Origin: an uncultured Sphingomonas sp.
GTDB taxonomy: Bacteria > Pseudomonadota > Alphaproteobacteria > Sphingomonadales > Sphingomonadaceae
NCBI GenBank assembly: GCA_913775315.1
Contig: CAJYIX010000029.1
Span: 1-55,485, forward strand
DNA: 55,485 nucleotides
Direction: 5' to 3'
Part shown: positions 39,954-50,887 of the stretch, piece after piece
Layout: each line of letters starts with the position of its first letter
Numbering within the stretch: position 1 is the stretch's first letter
The notes under the pieces: model-generated
What the model was told of the DNA's origin: nothing
The model's database searches: none
Seen by the model: the letters and a program-made list of their open reading frames with translations, nothing else
Made by a program: the position numbers and the translations under genes

Positions 39954-41368
39954 TGCGGCTGGGCAATCTGATCGACACCGCCAACGAGGGCGTCGTCACG
40001 GGCTTCGCGATCGACCACCGAAAGGTCGCGCCGGGTACGATCTTCGGCGCGTTCGAGGGGATGCGCGTCAACGGTGAGGATTATGTCGAGGCCGCCGTCG
40101 CCGCCGGGGCGATCGCCGTGGTCGCGCGGCCGCAGGTGCGGGTGGAGGGGGCGGTGCACATCGCCGCCGACAATCCGCGCGCGTGCTTCGCCGACCTTGC
40201 CGCCCGCTTCTTCGCGCCGTTCCCGGCCGTCACCGCGGCGGTGACGGGCACCAACGGCAAGACCTCGACCGTCGAGATGACGCGCCAGCTCTGGCGGATG
40301 GCGGGGCATCACGCCGCCTCGATCGGCACGCTGGGCGTCACCACCGCCGACGACCGCGTCTCGACCGGGCTGACGACGCCCGATGTCGTGACGTTCCTGT
40401 CCAACGTCGCAGGGCTGGCGCGCGAGGGCGTGACGCATCTGGCGTTCGAGGCGTCGAGTCACGGCCTGTCGCAATACCGGACGCAGGGGCTGCCGGTCAC
40501 CGCCGCGGCGTTCACGAACTTGAGCCGCGATCACCTCGACTATCACAAGGACATGGCGGAATATTTCACCGCCAAGCTGCGCCTGTTCGCCGAGGTGCTC
40601 GACGATGCCGGCACCGCGGTCGTCTGGATCGACGATCCGCATTCGGAGCGGGTGATCGACCTCGCCCGCACGCGCGGCAACCGCCTTATCACCGTGGGCG
40701 AGCATGGCGACACGCTGCGCCTGACGAAGCGCGAGCCGAGCCTGCTCGGCCAGACGCTGACGATCGAGGCGGAGGGCAAGGCCCATGTCGTCAAGCTGCC
40801 GCTGATCGGCGCGTACCAGGCGGCGAACGCGCTGACTGCCGCCGGCCTCGTCATCGCGACCGGGGGCGAGGTGGCGGCGACGCTAGCGGGGCTGGCGCGC
40901 CTGCAACCCGTGCGCGGGCGGCTGGAGCGCGCGGCGATCGCGACCTCGGGCGCGCCCGTCTATGTCGACTATGCGCACACCCCCGACGCGCTGGAGGCGG
41001 CGATTGCGGCGTTGAAGCCGCATGCCGAAGGGCGGCTGATCGTCGTGTTCGGCGCGGGCGGCGACCGCGACACCGGCAAGCGCGAGCCGATGGGCGAGGC
41101 CGCCGCGCGCGGGGCGGACGTGGTGATCGTCACCGACGACAATCCGCGAACCGAGGATGCCGCCGCGATCCGCCGCGAGGTGCTGAAGGGCGCGCCGAAC
41201 GCGACCGAGATCGGCGACCGCCGCGCCGCGATCCGCGCCGCGATCGAACAGGCGGGACCGACCGACATCGTGCTGATCGCCGGCAAGGGGCACGAGCAGG
41301 GCCAGATCGTCGGCGACCTCGTCCTCCCCTTCGACGATGTGACCGTCGCGCGGGAGTGCGCGGCGTGA
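39953..41368 (+). CDS. murE: UDP-MurNAc-Ala-Glu--meso-DAP ligase MurE
   Basis: A 471-residue Mur ligase. The P-loop TGTNGKTST starts near residue 99. The specificity motif DNPR (396-399, in VTDDNPRTED) shows that it adds meso-diaminopimelate, as expected for Gram-negative peptidoglycan. Other motifs: FEASSHGLSQYR and VYVDYAHTPDALEAAI. It acts in the cytoplasm on UDP-MurNAc-L-Ala-D-Glu. ATG 39953 overlaps the ftsI stop by one base. Confidence 0.97.
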   Translation: MRLGNLIDTANEGVVTGFAIDHRKVAPGTIFGAFEGMRVNGEDYVEAAVAAGAIAVVARPQVRVEGAVHIAADNPRACFADLAARFFAPFPAVTAAVTGTNGKTSTVEMTRQLWRMAGHHAASIGTLGVTTADDRVSTGLTTPDVVTFLSNVAGLAREGVTHLAFEASSHGLSQYRTQGLPVTAAAFTNLSRDHLDYHKDMAEYFTAKLRLFAEVLDDAGTAVVWIDDPHSERVIDLARTRGNRLITVGEHGDTLRLTKREPSLLGQTLTIEAEGKAHVVKLPLIGAYQAANALTAAGLVIATGGEVAATLAGLARLQPVRGRLERAAIATSGAPVYVDYAHTPDALEAAIAALKPHAEGRLIVVFGAGGDRDTGKREPMGEAAARGADVVIVTDDNPRTEDAAAIRREVLKGAPNATEIGDRRAAIRAAIEQAGPTDIVLIAGKGHEQGQIVGDLVLPFDDVTVARECAA

Positions 41369-42747
41369 CGCTCTGGACCGCGGCGGAAATCGCAGCGGCG
41401 ACGAACGGCGAAGTTCACGGCGACTTCGCGGTGACCGGCGTCGCCTTCGATTCGCGCGAGGTCGGCCCCGGCGACCTGTTCGTCGCGCTGACCGGGGAAA
41501 GCACCGACGGCCATCGCTTCGTGGCGCAGGCGTTTGCGCAGGGGGCAGCGGGCGCGATCGCGTCGCAGCCCGTCGACCACCCGCATGTCCGCGTCGCCGA
41601 TACGACAGCCGCGCTTGAGGCGCTCGCCCGCGCCAGCCGAGCGCGCACCGCCGCGACGATCATCGGCGTCACCGGATCGGCGGGGAAGACCGGGACCAAG
41701 GAAGCGCTGCACGCAGCCCTCGACCGGATCGAGCCGGGCGAGGCGCACAAGTCGGTCAAGAGCTACAACAACCATACGGGCGTGCCGCTCAGCCTGTCGC
41801 GGATGCCGCGCGCGACCCGCTTCGGTGTGTTCGAGATGGGCATGAACCACGCGGGCGAGCTCGCCGCGCTGACCCGGATCGTGCGCCCGCACATCGCCAT
41901 CGTCACGACGATCGCGCCCGCGCACACCCAATTCTTCCCCTCGGTCGAGGCGATCGCCGATGCCAAGGGCGAGATCTTTCAGGGGCTTGAGCCCGGCGGC
42001 ACCGCGATCGTGCCGTTCGACAGCCCCTATCGCGACCGGCTGATGGAAGCGGCACGGCCTTATGCCGGGCGGATCGTCACCTTTGGCCTGAGCGACGGTG
42101 CCGACGTGTGCGCGATCGAGGTGATGCCGGCGGCTGGCGGCAGCTTCGTCGTCGCCAAGGTGGGCGCGCGCGAATTGAGCTTTACGCTCAGCCAGCCGGG
42201 CGCGCACTGGGTCGCCAATGCGATGGCGGTGCTGGCGGCGGTCGATGCGGCCGGCGGCGACCTGGCGCAGGCGGGGCTGGCACTCGCCGAACTCGGCGGG
42301 CTCGCCGGGCGCGGCGCGCAGACCGACGTGGCCGTTGGCGAGGGGACCGCGCGGCTGATCGACGAGAGCTACAATGCCAACCCAGCCTCGATGCGCGCGA
42401 CGCTGAAGGTGCTGGCCGACACCCCTGCCGCCCGCCGCCTCGCGGTGCTGGGCGAAATGCGCGAGCTCGGCGAGGACAGCGCCGCATACCATGCCGGCCT
42501 TGCCGATCCGCTCGCCGAAGCGGGCGTGGATTACGCCGTGCTGGTGGGCGAGGGGATGGCCCCGCTCGCCAAGGCGCTTGAGGGGCGGATCGACTTCGTG
42601 CATGTGCCGCGCGCCGCCGATGCGGGCGAGGCGCTCACTGCGGTGCTGGCCGCTGGGGACGCGGTACTCGTCAAAGGATCGAACGGGGTGGGGCTGTCGG
42701 CGGTGGTCGCAGGGCTCATCCGGGCCAGGCAACCATGCTCTATCTGA
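41365..42747 (+). CDS. murF: UDP-MurNAc-pentapeptide synthetase MurF
   Basis: A 460-residue Mur ligase that adds D-Ala-D-Ala to the UDP-MurNAc-tripeptide. The N-terminal domain has [17 protein letters not shown]. The P-loop is [15 protein letters not shown] (about residues 101-115), then [15 protein letters not shown], and [20 protein letters not shown] 41365 overlaps the murE stop (GTGA). The last 13 bases overlap the mraY start. Confidence 0.96.
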   Translation: MTLWTAAEIAAATNGEVHGDFAVTGVAFDSREVGPGDLFVALTGESTDGHRFVAQAFAQGAAGAIASQPVDHPHVRVADTTAALEALARASRARTAATIIGVTGSAGKTGTKEALHAALDRIEPGEAHKSVKSYNNHTGVPLSLSRMPRATRFGVFEMGMNHAGELAALTRIVRPHIAIVTTIAPAHTQFFPSVEAIADAKGEIFQGLEPGGTAIVPFDSPYRDRLMEAARPYAGRIVTFGLSDGADVCAIEVMPAAGGSFVVAKVGARELSFTLSQPGAHWVANAMAVLAAVDAAGGDLAQAGLALAELGGLAGRGAQTDVAVGEGTARLIDESYNANPASMRATLKVLADTPAARRLAVLGEMRELGEDSAAYHAGLADPLAEAGVDYAVLVGEGMAPLAKALEGRIDFVHVPRAADAGEALTAVLAAGDAVLVKGSNGVGLSAVVAGLIRARQPCSI

Positions 42748-43805
42748 TCGCCGAATATCTCGGGTTTCCCGGCGCGCTGAACGTCGTCCGCTATCTGTCG
42801 TTCCGCACCGGCGGGGCGGTGGCGACGGCTTTGGTCATCGGCCTCATCATCGGGCCGAAGTTCATCGGCTGGTTGCGCATCCGTCAGGGCAAGGGTCAGC
42901 CGATCCGCGCCGACGGCCCGCAGAGCCACCTTGCCAAGCGCGGCACGCCGACGATGGGCGGCCTGATGATCCTGACGGCGATGACGCTGTCGATCCTGAT
43001 CTGGATGGACCTGACCAACCCGTTCGTCTGGGCGTGTCTGTTCGTGACATTGGGGTTCGGGCTGATCGGGTTCCTCGACGACTATGACAAGGTGCGAAAG
43101 GCCTCGACCGCGGGCGTGTCGGGGCGGACGCGGCTTCTCGCGGAGTTCGCGATCGCGGGCATCGCCGGCTGGATCATCACGCAACAGAACGGGACGATGC
43201 TGTATGTCCCGTTCTTCTCCAGCTTCTCGGTCGATCTCGGCTATTTCTACATCGTGTTTGCCGCGTTCACGATCGTCGCGTTCGGCAATGCGGTGAACCT
43301 GACAGACGGGCTCGATGGCCTTGCGACGATGCCGGTCATCATCGCCAGCGTCGCGTTCATGGTCATCGTCTATCTCGCGGGCAACGCGATCTATTCCAAC
43401 TATCTCGGCATCCCGCATGTCCCGCGCGCGGGCGATCTGGCGCTGTTCTGCGGCGCCATCGCGGGAGCGGGGCTGGCGTTCCTGTGGTTCAACGCGCCGC
43501 CGGCCGCCGTCTTCATGGGCGATACCGGCAGCCTCGCGCTCGGCGGCGCGCTGGGTGCCATTGCCGTCACCGCGCATCACGAGATCGTGCTCGGCATCAT
43601 CGGCGGCCTGTTCGTGATGGAGGCGATGAGCGTCATCATCCAGGTGTTCTTCTATAAGCGCACCGGCAAGCGCGTGTTCCGCATGGCCCCGATTCACCAC
43701 CATTTCGAGCAATTGGGCTGGTCGGAGCCCACGGTCGTCATCCGCTTCTGGATCATCAGCCTCGTGCTGGCGCTCGCCGGCTTGTCGACGTTGAAGCTGC
43801 GGTGA
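42735..43805 (+). CDS. mraY: Phospho-MurNAc-pentapeptide transferase MraY
   Basis: A 356-residue integral membrane enzyme (about ten helices) that makes lipid I. Signature motifs: [17 protein letters not shown] (metal-binding Asp pair), [30 protein letters not shown] and the cytoplasmic His motif [16 protein letters not shown] 42735 overlaps the murF end by 13 bases, the longest overlap in the cluster. The stop overlaps murD (GTGA). Confidence 0.97.
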   Translation: MLYLIAEYLGFPGALNVVRYLSFRTGGAVATALVIGLIIGPKFIGWLRIRQGKGQPIRADGPQSHLAKRGTPTMGGLMILTAMTLSILIWMDLTNPFVWACLFVTLGFGLIGFLDDYDKVRKASTAGVSGRTRLLAEFAIAGIAGWIITQQNGTMLYVPFFSSFSVDLGYFYIVFAAFTIVAFGNAVNLTDGLDGLATMPVIIASVAFMVIVYLAGNAIYSNYLGIPHVPRAGDLALFCGAIAGAGLAFLWFNAPPAAVFMGDTGSLALGGALGAIAVTAHHEIVLGIIGGLFVMEAMSVIIQVFFYKRTGKRVFRMAPIHHHFEQLGWSEPTVVIRFWIISLVLALAGLSTLKLR

Positions 43806-45091
43806 TCCGCTCGACCGCCTGGGCCGGCAAGCGCTTCGCGGTTCTCGGCCTTGCGCGGTCGGGAGCGGCGACGGTGGCCGCACTGGTCGCGAGCGGCGCC
43901 GAGGTGACGGCTTGGGACAGCGACGCGGCGAAGCGTGAAACGGTCGAGGGTGCGACGATCCAGCCGATCGAGGACACCGACCTGACCGGCTTCGCAGGCG
44001 TCGTCGTGTCGCCCGGCGTGCCGCTCAACACCCACCCCATCGCCGCGCAGGCGAAGGCGGCCGGCGTGCCCGTCATCGGCGACGTCGAACTCTTCGCGCA
44101 GGCCCGCGCCGAGCTGCCCCTGCACAAGGTCGTCGGCATCACCGGCACCAACGGCAAGTCGACGACGACCGCGCTGATCCACCACATCCTTGAGACCGCG
44201 AACGTGCCCACGCTGATGGGCGGCAACATCGGCCTGCCGATCCTCGGTCAGGCACCGCTGCCCGATGGCGGGGTCTATGTCCTCGAACTGTCGAGCTACC
44301 AGATCGATTTGACGCAGAGCCTCGACTGCGACGTCGCGGTGCTGCTCAACGTCACGCCGGACCATCTCGACCGCTATGACGGGTTCGGCGCCTATGCCGC
44401 CAGCAAGGCGCGGCTGTTCGCAATGCAGTCGGCCGGGCAAGCGGCGATCGTCGGCATCGGCGAAGAAGCATCGGCCAGCATCGCAAGGCAGGTCGCCCGT
44501 TCGGGCCGCGCGGAGGACCTGACGAAGATCGCGCCGGGCGTCTGCATGAACCAGTCGCGCTGGCCCGCCCTCCAAGGGCCGCACAACGCGCAGAACGCGC
44601 TCGCCGCCATCGCCGCCTGCGAGGCGCTGGGCGTCGACAACGCCGCGATCGACGCGGGGCTCGCCAGCTTCGAGGGGCTGCCCCACCGCACCCGCACCGT
44701 CGCGGTCAATGGCGGCGTCCGCTTCGTCGACGATTCGAAGGCGACCAATCCTGAATCGGTCGCCCCCGCCCTGCGTGCCTTCGATCGCGTGCACTGGATC
44801 CTCGGCGGCGTCGCCAAGTCCGACAGCCTCGAGGCATGCCGCCCCGGCTTCGCCCATGTCGCCGCCGCCTATACGATCGGCGAGGCGGGGCCGCTGTTCG
44901 ACCGGCTGCTGGCCGGTGAGGCTTTCCCGGTGACGCCCTGCGGCACGCTGGACACCGCCGTCGCCAAAGCCGCGCAGGCGGCAAAGCCCGGCGAGACGGT
45001 GCTGCTGTCGCCCGCCTGCGCCTCGTTCGACCAGTTCGCCGACTATGCCGCGCGCGGAAACGCGTTCGCAGGCCTTGTGGAGAAGCTCTGA
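43802..45091 (+). CDS. murD: UDP-MurNAc-Ala--D-glutamate ligase MurD
   Basis: A 429-residue Mur ligase. The N-terminal Rossmann-type domain starts with [19 protein letters not shown]. The P-loop is [16 protein letters not shown] (about residues 108-122), then [32 protein letters not shown] and [11 protein letters not shown], all typical of MurD. GTG 43802 overlaps the mraY stop. The stop shares one base with ftsW (TGATG). Confidence 0.96.
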   Translation: MIRSTAWAGKRFAVLGLARSGAATVAALVASGAEVTAWDSDAAKRETVEGATIQPIEDTDLTGFAGVVVSPGVPLNTHPIAAQAKAAGVPVIGDVELFAQARAELPLHKVVGITGTNGKSTTTALIHHILETANVPTLMGGNIGLPILGQAPLPDGGVYVLELSSYQIDLTQSLDCDVAVLLNVTPDHLDRYDGFGAYAASKARLFAMQSAGQAAIVGIGEEASASIARQVARSGRAEDLTKIAPGVCMNQSRWPALQGPHNAQNALAAIAACEALGVDNAAIDAGLASFEGLPHRTRTVAVNGGVRFVDDSKATNPESVAPALRAFDRVHWILGGVAKSDSLEACRPGFAHVAAAYTIGEAGPLFDRLLAGEAFPVTPCGTLDTAVAKAAQAAKPGETVLLSPACASFDQFADYAARGNAFAGLVEKL

Positions 45092-46320
45092 TGACCGACG
45101 TCATGCGCAGCGAAGCGGGGGGCAGGGGCCTGCGCGGCAAGGTCGAGGAGCGCCTCGGCCGCGGCAACCGCTCGCCGCTCGGCCTGTGGTTCTGGGAGAT
45201 CGACCGCGTTCTCCTCCTCCTCGCGCTGCTCCTGATCGGCATCGGCCTCGTCGCCGTCGCGGCGGCCAGCCCGGCCTCGGCGGTCCGCTATTCCGACACC
45301 GCCAAGTCCTTCCCGCCGATGTATTATTTCTATCGTCAGGCGATCTGGGTGTTCCTGTCGATCCCGGTGATGCTGGTCGTGTCCATGATGCCGACACTGG
45401 TCGCGCGCCGCTTCGCGCTCACCGGCGCGGGGATCATGCTGGCGCTGCTGGCCATCGTGCCGTTTATCGGTGACGAGAAGAACGGCGCGCGCCGCTGGAT
45501 CGGCCTCGGCTTCACGCAGTTCCAGCCGTCGGAGTTTTTGAAGCCCTTCTTCGTCGTCGCGATCGCGTGGCTGCTCTCGCTTCGCGCGCGCGATCCCGAC
45601 CTGCCGCTGTTCCCGATCACGATGGCGCTCACGGGCCTCATCGGCGGGCTGCTGATGCTCCAGCCCGATTTCGGGCAGACGGTGGTGTTCGTGACCGTGT
45701 GGGTGACGATGCTGCTGATCGCGGGCACCAGCCCCAAGGTGATCGGCGCGCTGGGCGGCGTCGGCCTTGGCGGCATCGTTGCGGCCTACTTCCTCTACAA
45801 CACCGCGCGCGTGCGCATCGATGCGTTCCTGTTCCCCGATCCCGACAAGGCGATGTCGGATCACTATCAGACCGACATGGCCCATGCGGTCATCACCGGC
45901 GGCGGGTTCACCGGCACGGGGCCGGGCGGCGGCATCGTCAAGTTCAAGCTGCCAGAGGCGCACACCGACTATATCTATTCGGTGATCGGCGAGGAGTTCG
46001 GCCTGATCGCATGCATGATTATCGCCGCGCTGTTCCTCGCGCTCGTCGTCCGCGTGTTCGTGAAGCTGCTGGACGAGGAGGACGCGTTCCGCCTCTTCGC
46101 TGCCTCGGGCCTCGCGGTTCAGTTCGGGCTTCAGGCGCTCATCAACATGGCGGTCAACACCGGCATCGCCCCGTCCAAGGGGATGACGCTGCCCTTCATC
46201 AGCTATGGCGGGTCGTCGATGATCGCGTTGTCGATCGGCTTCGGACTGCTGCTCGCCTTCACGCGCCGGAACCCGTATCTGAAGCGATCGCCCTATAGCG
46301 TCAGGTTGAATCGTCCGTGA
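45091..46320 (+). CDS. ftsW: Septal peptidoglycan glycosyltransferase FtsW
   Basis: A 409-residue SEDS protein with about ten membrane helices after a 30-residue basic cytoplasmic tail. SEDS motifs: NGARRWIGLGFTQFQPSEFL, the conserved Asp in LLMLQPDFGQTVV, and AVNTGIAPSKGMTLPFISYG. Together with FtsI it polymerises and cross-links septal peptidoglycan. ATG 45091 overlaps the murD stop. The C-terminal basic tail ends RLNRP. GTGA overlap with murG. Confidence 0.96.
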   Translation: MTDVMRSEAGGRGLRGKVEERLGRGNRSPLGLWFWEIDRVLLLLALLLIGIGLVAVAAASPASAVRYSDTAKSFPPMYYFYRQAIWVFLSIPVMLVVSMMPTLVARRFALTGAGIMLALLAIVPFIGDEKNGARRWIGLGFTQFQPSEFLKPFFVVAIAWLLSLRARDPDLPLFPITMALTGLIGGLLMLQPDFGQTVVFVTVWVTMLLIAGTSPKVIGALGGVGLGGIVAAYFLYNTARVRIDAFLFPDPDKAMSDHYQTDMAHAVITGGGFTGTGPGGGIVKFKLPEAHTDYIYSVIGEEFGLIACMIIAALFLALVVRVFVKLLDEEDAFRLFAASGLAVQFGLQALINMAVNTGIAPSKGMTLPFISYGGSSMIALSIGFGLLLAFTRRNPYLKRSPYSVRLNRP

Positions 46321-47453
46321 GCATCCCGCGTCATTACGTCCTCGCCGCCGGGGGTACCGGCGGCCACATGGTCCCCGCCGCCGCGCTGGCGGCCGAACTG
46401 ATGCGCCGCGGCCATCACGTCGCGCTGGTCAGCGACGAGCGCGGCGTGCGCTTCCCCGGCCTGTTCGACGGGGTGCAGACGCACGTGCTGCCGGCCGGGC
46501 GCCTGTCGGGCGGGCCGCTCGGCTGGATGAAGGCGGGGCGCAAGATGTTCGCCGGCCGGTCGATGGCGGTCGAACTCTATCGCAGCTTCAAGCCCGCCGC
46601 GGTGATCGGCTTCGGCGGCTATCCGGCGTTCCCGGCGCTCGCGGCGGCGTTCAAGCTCAAGATCCCGACGATCGTCCACGAACAGAATGCCGTGCTCGGC
46701 CGCGTCAACCGGCTGGTCGCGGGCAAGGTCGATGCGATCGCGACCAGCTATGCCGATGTCGAACGGTTGAAGCCGTCGCACGATCGCAAGGTCCACCTGA
46801 TCGGCAATCCGGTGCGCGATTCCGTGCTCGACTTGCGCGACCTTCCCTATCCCGAGCTCGACGAGGAGGGCATCTTCCGCGTGCTCGTGACGGGCGGCAG
46901 CCAGGGGGCGAGCATCCTCAGCGACGTGGTGCCCGACGGCCTCGCGCTCCTGCCCCCGCATTTCCGCGCCCGGCTACAGGTCACGCATCAGGCGCGGCCC
47001 GAGGATATCGACGGCGTGCGCCAACGCTATGCCGAGCACGGCATCCCGGCGGAGATCGCCACCTATCTGCCCGACCTGCCCGAGCGGCTGGCCTGGGCGC
47101 ATGTCGTGATCGCCCGCGCGGGCGCCTCGACCATCGCCGAGCTGACCGCGGCGGGCCGCCCCGCCATCCTGGTGCCGCTGCCGAGCGCCACCGACGACCA
47201 CCAGACCGCCAATGCGCGCGAGATGACGTTGGCGGGCGGCGCCCGCACGATCGCGCAAGGCGCCTTTACCGCACAGGAACTCGCCAAGCAGATGCAGAAG
47301 CTCGGGCTCGAGCCCCAGTCCCTCGCCAACGCCGCCGCGCGCGCAAAGGCGTGCGGGCGCCCCCGCGCCGCCGCCGCGCTCGCCGACCTCGTTGAGCATA
47401 TCGACGCGCCCTCGCTGCTCGGTGCGCCGCGCCCGTCGGCGGTGCCGGCATGA
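46317..47453 (+). CDS. murG: UDP-GlcNAc transferase MurG (lipid II synthase)
   Basis: A 378-residue GT-B glycosyltransferase at the inner face of the cytoplasmic membrane. N-terminal motif GGTGGH at residues 12-17, then [15 protein letters not shown] and [17 protein letters not shown]-terminal motifs: [18 protein letters not shown] and [19 protein letters not shown]. It adds GlcNAc to lipid I. GTG 46317 overlaps the ftsW stop. ATGA overlap with murC. Confidence 0.96.
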   Translation: MSIPRHYVLAAGGTGGHMVPAAALAAELMRRGHHVALVSDERGVRFPGLFDGVQTHVLPAGRLSGGPLGWMKAGRKMFAGRSMAVELYRSFKPAAVIGFGGYPAFPALAAAFKLKIPTIVHEQNAVLGRVNRLVAGKVDAIATSYADVERLKPSHDRKVHLIGNPVRDSVLDLRDLPYPELDEEGIFRVLVTGGSQGASILSDVVPDGLALLPPHFRARLQVTHQARPEDIDGVRQRYAEHGIPAEIATYLPDLPERLAWAHVVIARAGASTIAELTAAGRPAILVPLPSATDDHQTANAREMTLAGGARTIAQGAFTAQELAKQMQKLGLEPQSLANAAARAKACGRPRAAAALADLVEHIDAPSLLGAPRPSAVPA

Positions 47454-48856
47454 GGGGGGTCGCGACCGACATCGGCACGATCCATTTCGTCGGCATCGGC
47501 GGCATCGGCATGTCGGGCATTGCAGAGGTGATGCACAATCTCGGCTACCGTGTGCAGGGCAGCGACGTGGCCGAGGGTTACGTGGTTGAGGGACTGCGCT
47601 CGCGCGGGATTCCCGTCACGATCGGCCATGCGGCGGCGAACGTCGAGGGGGTGGCGGTCGTCGTCACCTCGACCGCGATCCAGCGCGGCAATCCGGAGGT
47701 GGAGGCGGCACTCAACGAGCGCATCCCCGTCGTCCGTCGCGCGGAGATGCTGGCCGAGCTGATGCGCCTCAAATCGACGATCGCGGTCGCGGGGACGCAC
47801 GGGAAGACGACGACGACCAGCATGGTCGCCGCGTTGCTCGATGCCGGCGGCGTCGATCCGACCGTCATCAACGGCGGCATCATCAACAGCTACGGCTCCA
47901 ACGCCCGCCTCGGCGAAAGCGACTGGATGGTGGTCGAGGCGGACGAGAGCGACGGCAGCTTCTTGCGTCTCGACGGCACCTTTGCCATCGTCACCAACAT
48001 CGATCCCGAGCATCTGGATCATTACGGCAGCTTCGAGCGGGTGAAGGACGCGTTCGTCGAGTTCGTCGAGAACGTGCCCTTCTACGGCGCGGCGGTGCTC
48101 TGTCTCGACCATCCGGAGGTGCAGGCGATCATTCCGCGCGTGCGCGATCGGCGGATCGTCACCTATGGCTTCTCCGCGCAGTCGGACGTGCGCGGCGTCA
48201 ACGTGACGCCCCACGCAGGCGGCAATCGGTTCGAGGCGATCGTGCGCGGGCGCGACGGTGCCCAACGCTCGATCGAGAATATCGAGCTGCCGATGCCCGG
48301 CCGCCACAATGTCCAGAACGCACTGGCGGCGATCGCCGTCGCGCTCGAACTCGGTATCGACGACCGGACGATCGAAAAGGGCTTCGGCGCGTTCACCGGG
48401 GTCAAGCGGCGCTTCACCCGCGTCGGCGAGGTGGCAGGGGCCACGATCATCGACGATTACGGGCATCACCCGGTCGAGATCCGCGCGGTGCTCGCCGGCG
48501 CGCGGGAAAGCGGGGTGGGCCGCGTCATCGCCGTCGTCCAGCCGCATCGCTACAGCCGGCTGGGCAATCTAATGGACGAGTTCGCGCAAGCCTTCAACGA
48601 CGCCGACATGGTCTATGTCGCGCCCGTCTATGCCGCCGGCGAGGCAGCGGTCGAGGGCGTCGATGCAGAGGCGCTGGCCGAACGCATCCGCCAGCGCGGG
48701 CATCGCTCGGCTCAGGCGATCGGCGGCGCGGATGCACTGGCCGCGGCGCTGGCGGGGGACCTTCGCGCGGGCGATCAGGTCATCTGCCTCGGCGCGGGCG
48801 ACATTACGAAGTGGGCCGCGGGCCTTGCCGACGCGATCCGGGCGGTGCCGGCATGA
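47450..48856 (+). CDS. murC: UDP-MurNAc--L-alanine ligase MurC
   Basis: A 468-residue Mur ligase. The N-terminal motif is [20 protein letters not shown]. The P-loop [17 protein letters not shown] starts near residue 112, then [24 protein letters not shown] and [13 protein letters not shown] follow. These are MurC signatures. It starts the UDP-MurNAc-peptide pathway by adding L-Ala. It overlaps murG upstream and the small gene downstream by ATGA each. Confidence 0.97.
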   Translation: MRGVATDIGTIHFVGIGGIGMSGIAEVMHNLGYRVQGSDVAEGYVVEGLRSRGIPVTIGHAAANVEGVAVVVTSTAIQRGNPEVEAALNERIPVVRRAEMLAELMRLKSTIAVAGTHGKTTTTSMVAALLDAGGVDPTVINGGIINSYGSNARLGESDWMVVEADESDGSFLRLDGTFAIVTNIDPEHLDHYGSFERVKDAFVEFVENVPFYGAAVLCLDHPEVQAIIPRVRDRRIVTYGFSAQSDVRGVNVTPHAGGNRFEAIVRGRDGAQRSIENIELPMPGRHNVQNALAAIAVALELGIDDRTIEKGFGAFTGVKRRFTRVGEVAGATIIDDYGHHPVEIRAVLAGARESGVGRVIAVVQPHRYSRLGNLMDEFAQAFNDADMVYVAPVYAAGEAAVEGVDAEALAERIRQRGHRSAQAIGGADALAAALAGDLRAGDQVICLGAGDITKWAAGLADAIRAVPA

Positions 48857-49050
48857 GCGACTGGTTCTCCACCGCGATCGAGATGCAGCGCGAGATCCTC
48901 CGCGCCCAGCGGGCGCAGGTCGAGGCAGGGCGTCAGGCGCTGAATAGCGCCGAGCCGCTGATCGCCGCGCAGGAAGCCACGGCCAGGGCGGCCGAGGCGA
49001 ACCTCGCTGCGTGGCAGGCGTGGATGCAATTCTGGAGCGGGAAGCGGTGA
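48853..49050 (+). CDS. 65-residue coiled-coil protein between murC and murB, unknown
   Basis: A short gene, ATG 48853 to a stop at 49048-49050, with ATGA overlap to murC and GTGA overlap to murB. The product starts [16 protein letters not shown] and is almost entirely helical: heptad-like spacing of Leu, Ile, Ala and Met with charged residues ([31 protein letters not shown]), ending with Trp-rich [13 protein letters not shown]. There is no signal or membrane segment. It lies within the dcw transcript, so a division or wall-synthesis role is possible, but no family is recognised. Confidence 0.7.
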   Translation: MSDWFSTAIEMQREILRAQRAQVEAGRQALNSAEPLIAAQEATARAAEANLAAWQAWMQFWSGKR

Positions 49051-49952
49051 GCGCGTCGCTCGCCATCGATCTGCCCGCCGTGCGTGGCCGGCTGAAGCCG
49101 CACGCACCGCTCGCCCCGCTCGTCTGGTTCAAGGCGGGCGGCGCGGCGGAGTGGCTGTTCGAGCCGGCGGACGCAGACGACCTGTCCGCCTTTCTCGCTG
49201 CGCTCGACCCTGCGGTGCCGGTGATGGCACTCGGCCTCGGCTCAAACCTGATCGTTCGCGACGGCGGCGTGCCCGGCGTCGTCGTGCGGCTGGGCAAGCC
49301 GTTCGCTGGCGTCGAGCGGCTGGACGAAACGACTCTCAGATGCGGCGGCGGGGCGAGCGGGATCCTCGTATCCTCGACCGCGCGCGACGCAGGCATCGGC
49401 GGGGTCGAGTTCCTGCGCTCGATCCCCGGCACCGTCGGCGGCTTCGTGCGCATGAACGGCGGCGCCTATGGCCGCGAAGTGAAGGACGTGCTGGTCGATG
49501 CGGAGGTGGTGCTCCGGTCGGGCGAACGGGTGACGCTCTCGAACGTCGATCTCGGCTACACCTATCGTCACAGCAACCTGCCCGATGGCGCGGTGGTCGT
49601 CTCGGCGACGTTCCGGGGCGAGCCCGCCGAGCCGCAAGCGATCCAGGCGGAGATGGACCGCATCGCCGCCGCGCGCGAAGCCTCGCAGCCGCTGCGCACC
49701 AAGACCGGCGGCTCGACCTTCAAGAACCCGCCGGGCGAAAAAGCGTGGGCGCTGGTCGACGCCGCGGGCTGTCGCGGTCTGACCCTCGGCGGCGCGCAGG
49801 TGAGCGAGAAGCACACCAACTTCCTCATCAACACCGGCACCGCGACCAGCGCGGAGATTGAGGCGCTGGGCGAGGACGTGCGCGCCCGCGTCAAAGCGCA
49901 GTCGGGCATCGAGCTGGAATGGGAAATCCAGCGGGTAGGAGTATCGTCGTGA
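49047..49952 (+). CDS. murB: UDP-N-acetylenolpyruvylglucosamine reductase MurB
   Basis: A 301-residue FAD enzyme that makes UDP-MurNAc. Motifs: FKAGGAAEWLFEPADADDL, ALGLGSNLIVRDGGVPG (FAD-phosphate site), GGVEFLRSIPGTVGGFVRMN, and the C-terminal active region RTKTGGSTFKNPPG with KHTNFLINTG. GTG 49047 gives a GTGA overlap with the small upstream gene and follows GCGGGAAG; an earlier in-frame GTG (49011) would lie inside that gene. GTGA overlap with ddl. Confidence 0.96.
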   Translation: MSASLAIDLPAVRGRLKPHAPLAPLVWFKAGGAAEWLFEPADADDLSAFLAALDPAVPVMALGLGSNLIVRDGGVPGVVVRLGKPFAGVERLDETTLRCGGGASGILVSSTARDAGIGGVEFLRSIPGTVGGFVRMNGGAYGREVKDVLVDAEVVLRSGERVTLSNVDLGYTYRHSNLPDGAVVVSATFRGEPAEPQAIQAEMDRIAAAREASQPLRTKTGGSTFKNPPGEKAWALVDAAGCRGLTLGGAQVSEKHTNFLINTGTATSAEIEALGEDVRARVKAQSGIELEWEIQRVGVSS

Positions 49953-50887
49953 GCGTATCGCCCCTCCACATCGCGGTCCTGATGGGCGGCTGGTCGGCCG
50001 AGCGGGAGGTGTCGCTGATGAGCGGGGCGGGGGTCGCCGACGCGCTCGAAAGCCTGGGCCACCGCGTCACGCGGATCGACATGGGCCGCGACGTGGCGCT
50101 CCGGCTGGCGGAGGCCAAGCCAGACCTCGTCTTCAACGCGCTGCACGGCACCCCCGGCGAGGACGGCAGCGTGCAGGGGATGCTCGACCTGATGGGGTTG
50201 CGCTACACGCATTCGGGCCTCGCGACCTCGGTCATTGCGATCGACAAGCAACTGACCAAGCAGGCGCTCGTGCCGCACGGCATCCCCATGCCCGGCGGCC
50301 GGATCGTGAAGAGCGAGGAGCTGTACGATCGCGACCCGCTGCCGCGCCCCTATGTGCTGAAGCCCGTCAACGAGGGCTCTTCGGTTGGCGTCGCGATCGT
50401 CACCGACGAGAGCAACTATGGCAACCCGATCGCCCGCGATGCGAAGGGGCCGTGGGGCGAGTTCGACGAGCTCCTTGCCGAACCCTTCATCCGCGGGCGC
50501 GAGCTGACGACCGCGGTGCTGGGCGACCGGGCGATGGGCGTGACCGAACTCAAGCCCAAGACCGGCTTCTACGATTACGAATCCAAATATACCGACGGCC
50601 TGACCGAACATGTCTATCCCGCCGACATCCCCGACGACGTGGCGCAGGCGTGCGAGGCGATTGCGGTCGAGGCGCATCGCCTGCTCGGCTGCAAGGGTGC
50701 CTCGCGCTCCGATTTCCGTTGGGACGATAGCCAGGGCGTTGCGGGGCTGTTCCTGCTCGAGGTGAACACGCAGCCCGGCATGACCCCGCTCAGCCTCGTT
50801 CCCGAACAGGCGCGGCACCGGGGCATGAGCTACCCGCAACTGGTGCAAGCCATTGTGGACGAAGCGATGCAGGAAGCGCAGGGATGA
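49949..50887 (+). CDS. ddl: D-alanine--D-alanine ligase
   Basis: A 312-residue ATP-grasp ligase. Motifs: HIAVLMGGWSAEREVSLMSG at the N-terminus, LVFNALHGTPGEDGSVQG, YVLKPVNEGSSVGVAIV, and the metal/ATP site FLLEVNTQPGMTPLSL. It makes the D-Ala-D-Ala used by MurF. GTG 49949 overlaps the murB stop and follows AGGAG at ideal spacing. ATGA overlap with ftsQ. Confidence 0.96.
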   Translation: MSVSPLHIAVLMGGWSAEREVSLMSGAGVADALESLGHRVTRIDMGRDVALRLAEAKPDLVFNALHGTPGEDGSVQGMLDLMGLRYTHSGLATSVIAIDKQLTKQALVPHGIPMPGGRIVKSEELYDRDPLPRPYVLKPVNEGSSVGVAIVTDESNYGNPIARDAKGPWGEFDELLAEPFIRGRELTTAVLGDRAMGVTELKPKTGFYDYESKYTDGLTEHVYPADIPDDVAQACEAIAVEAHRLLGCKGASRSDFRWDDSQGVAGLFLLEVNTQPGMTPLSLVPEQARHRGMSYPQLVQAIVDEAMQEAQG

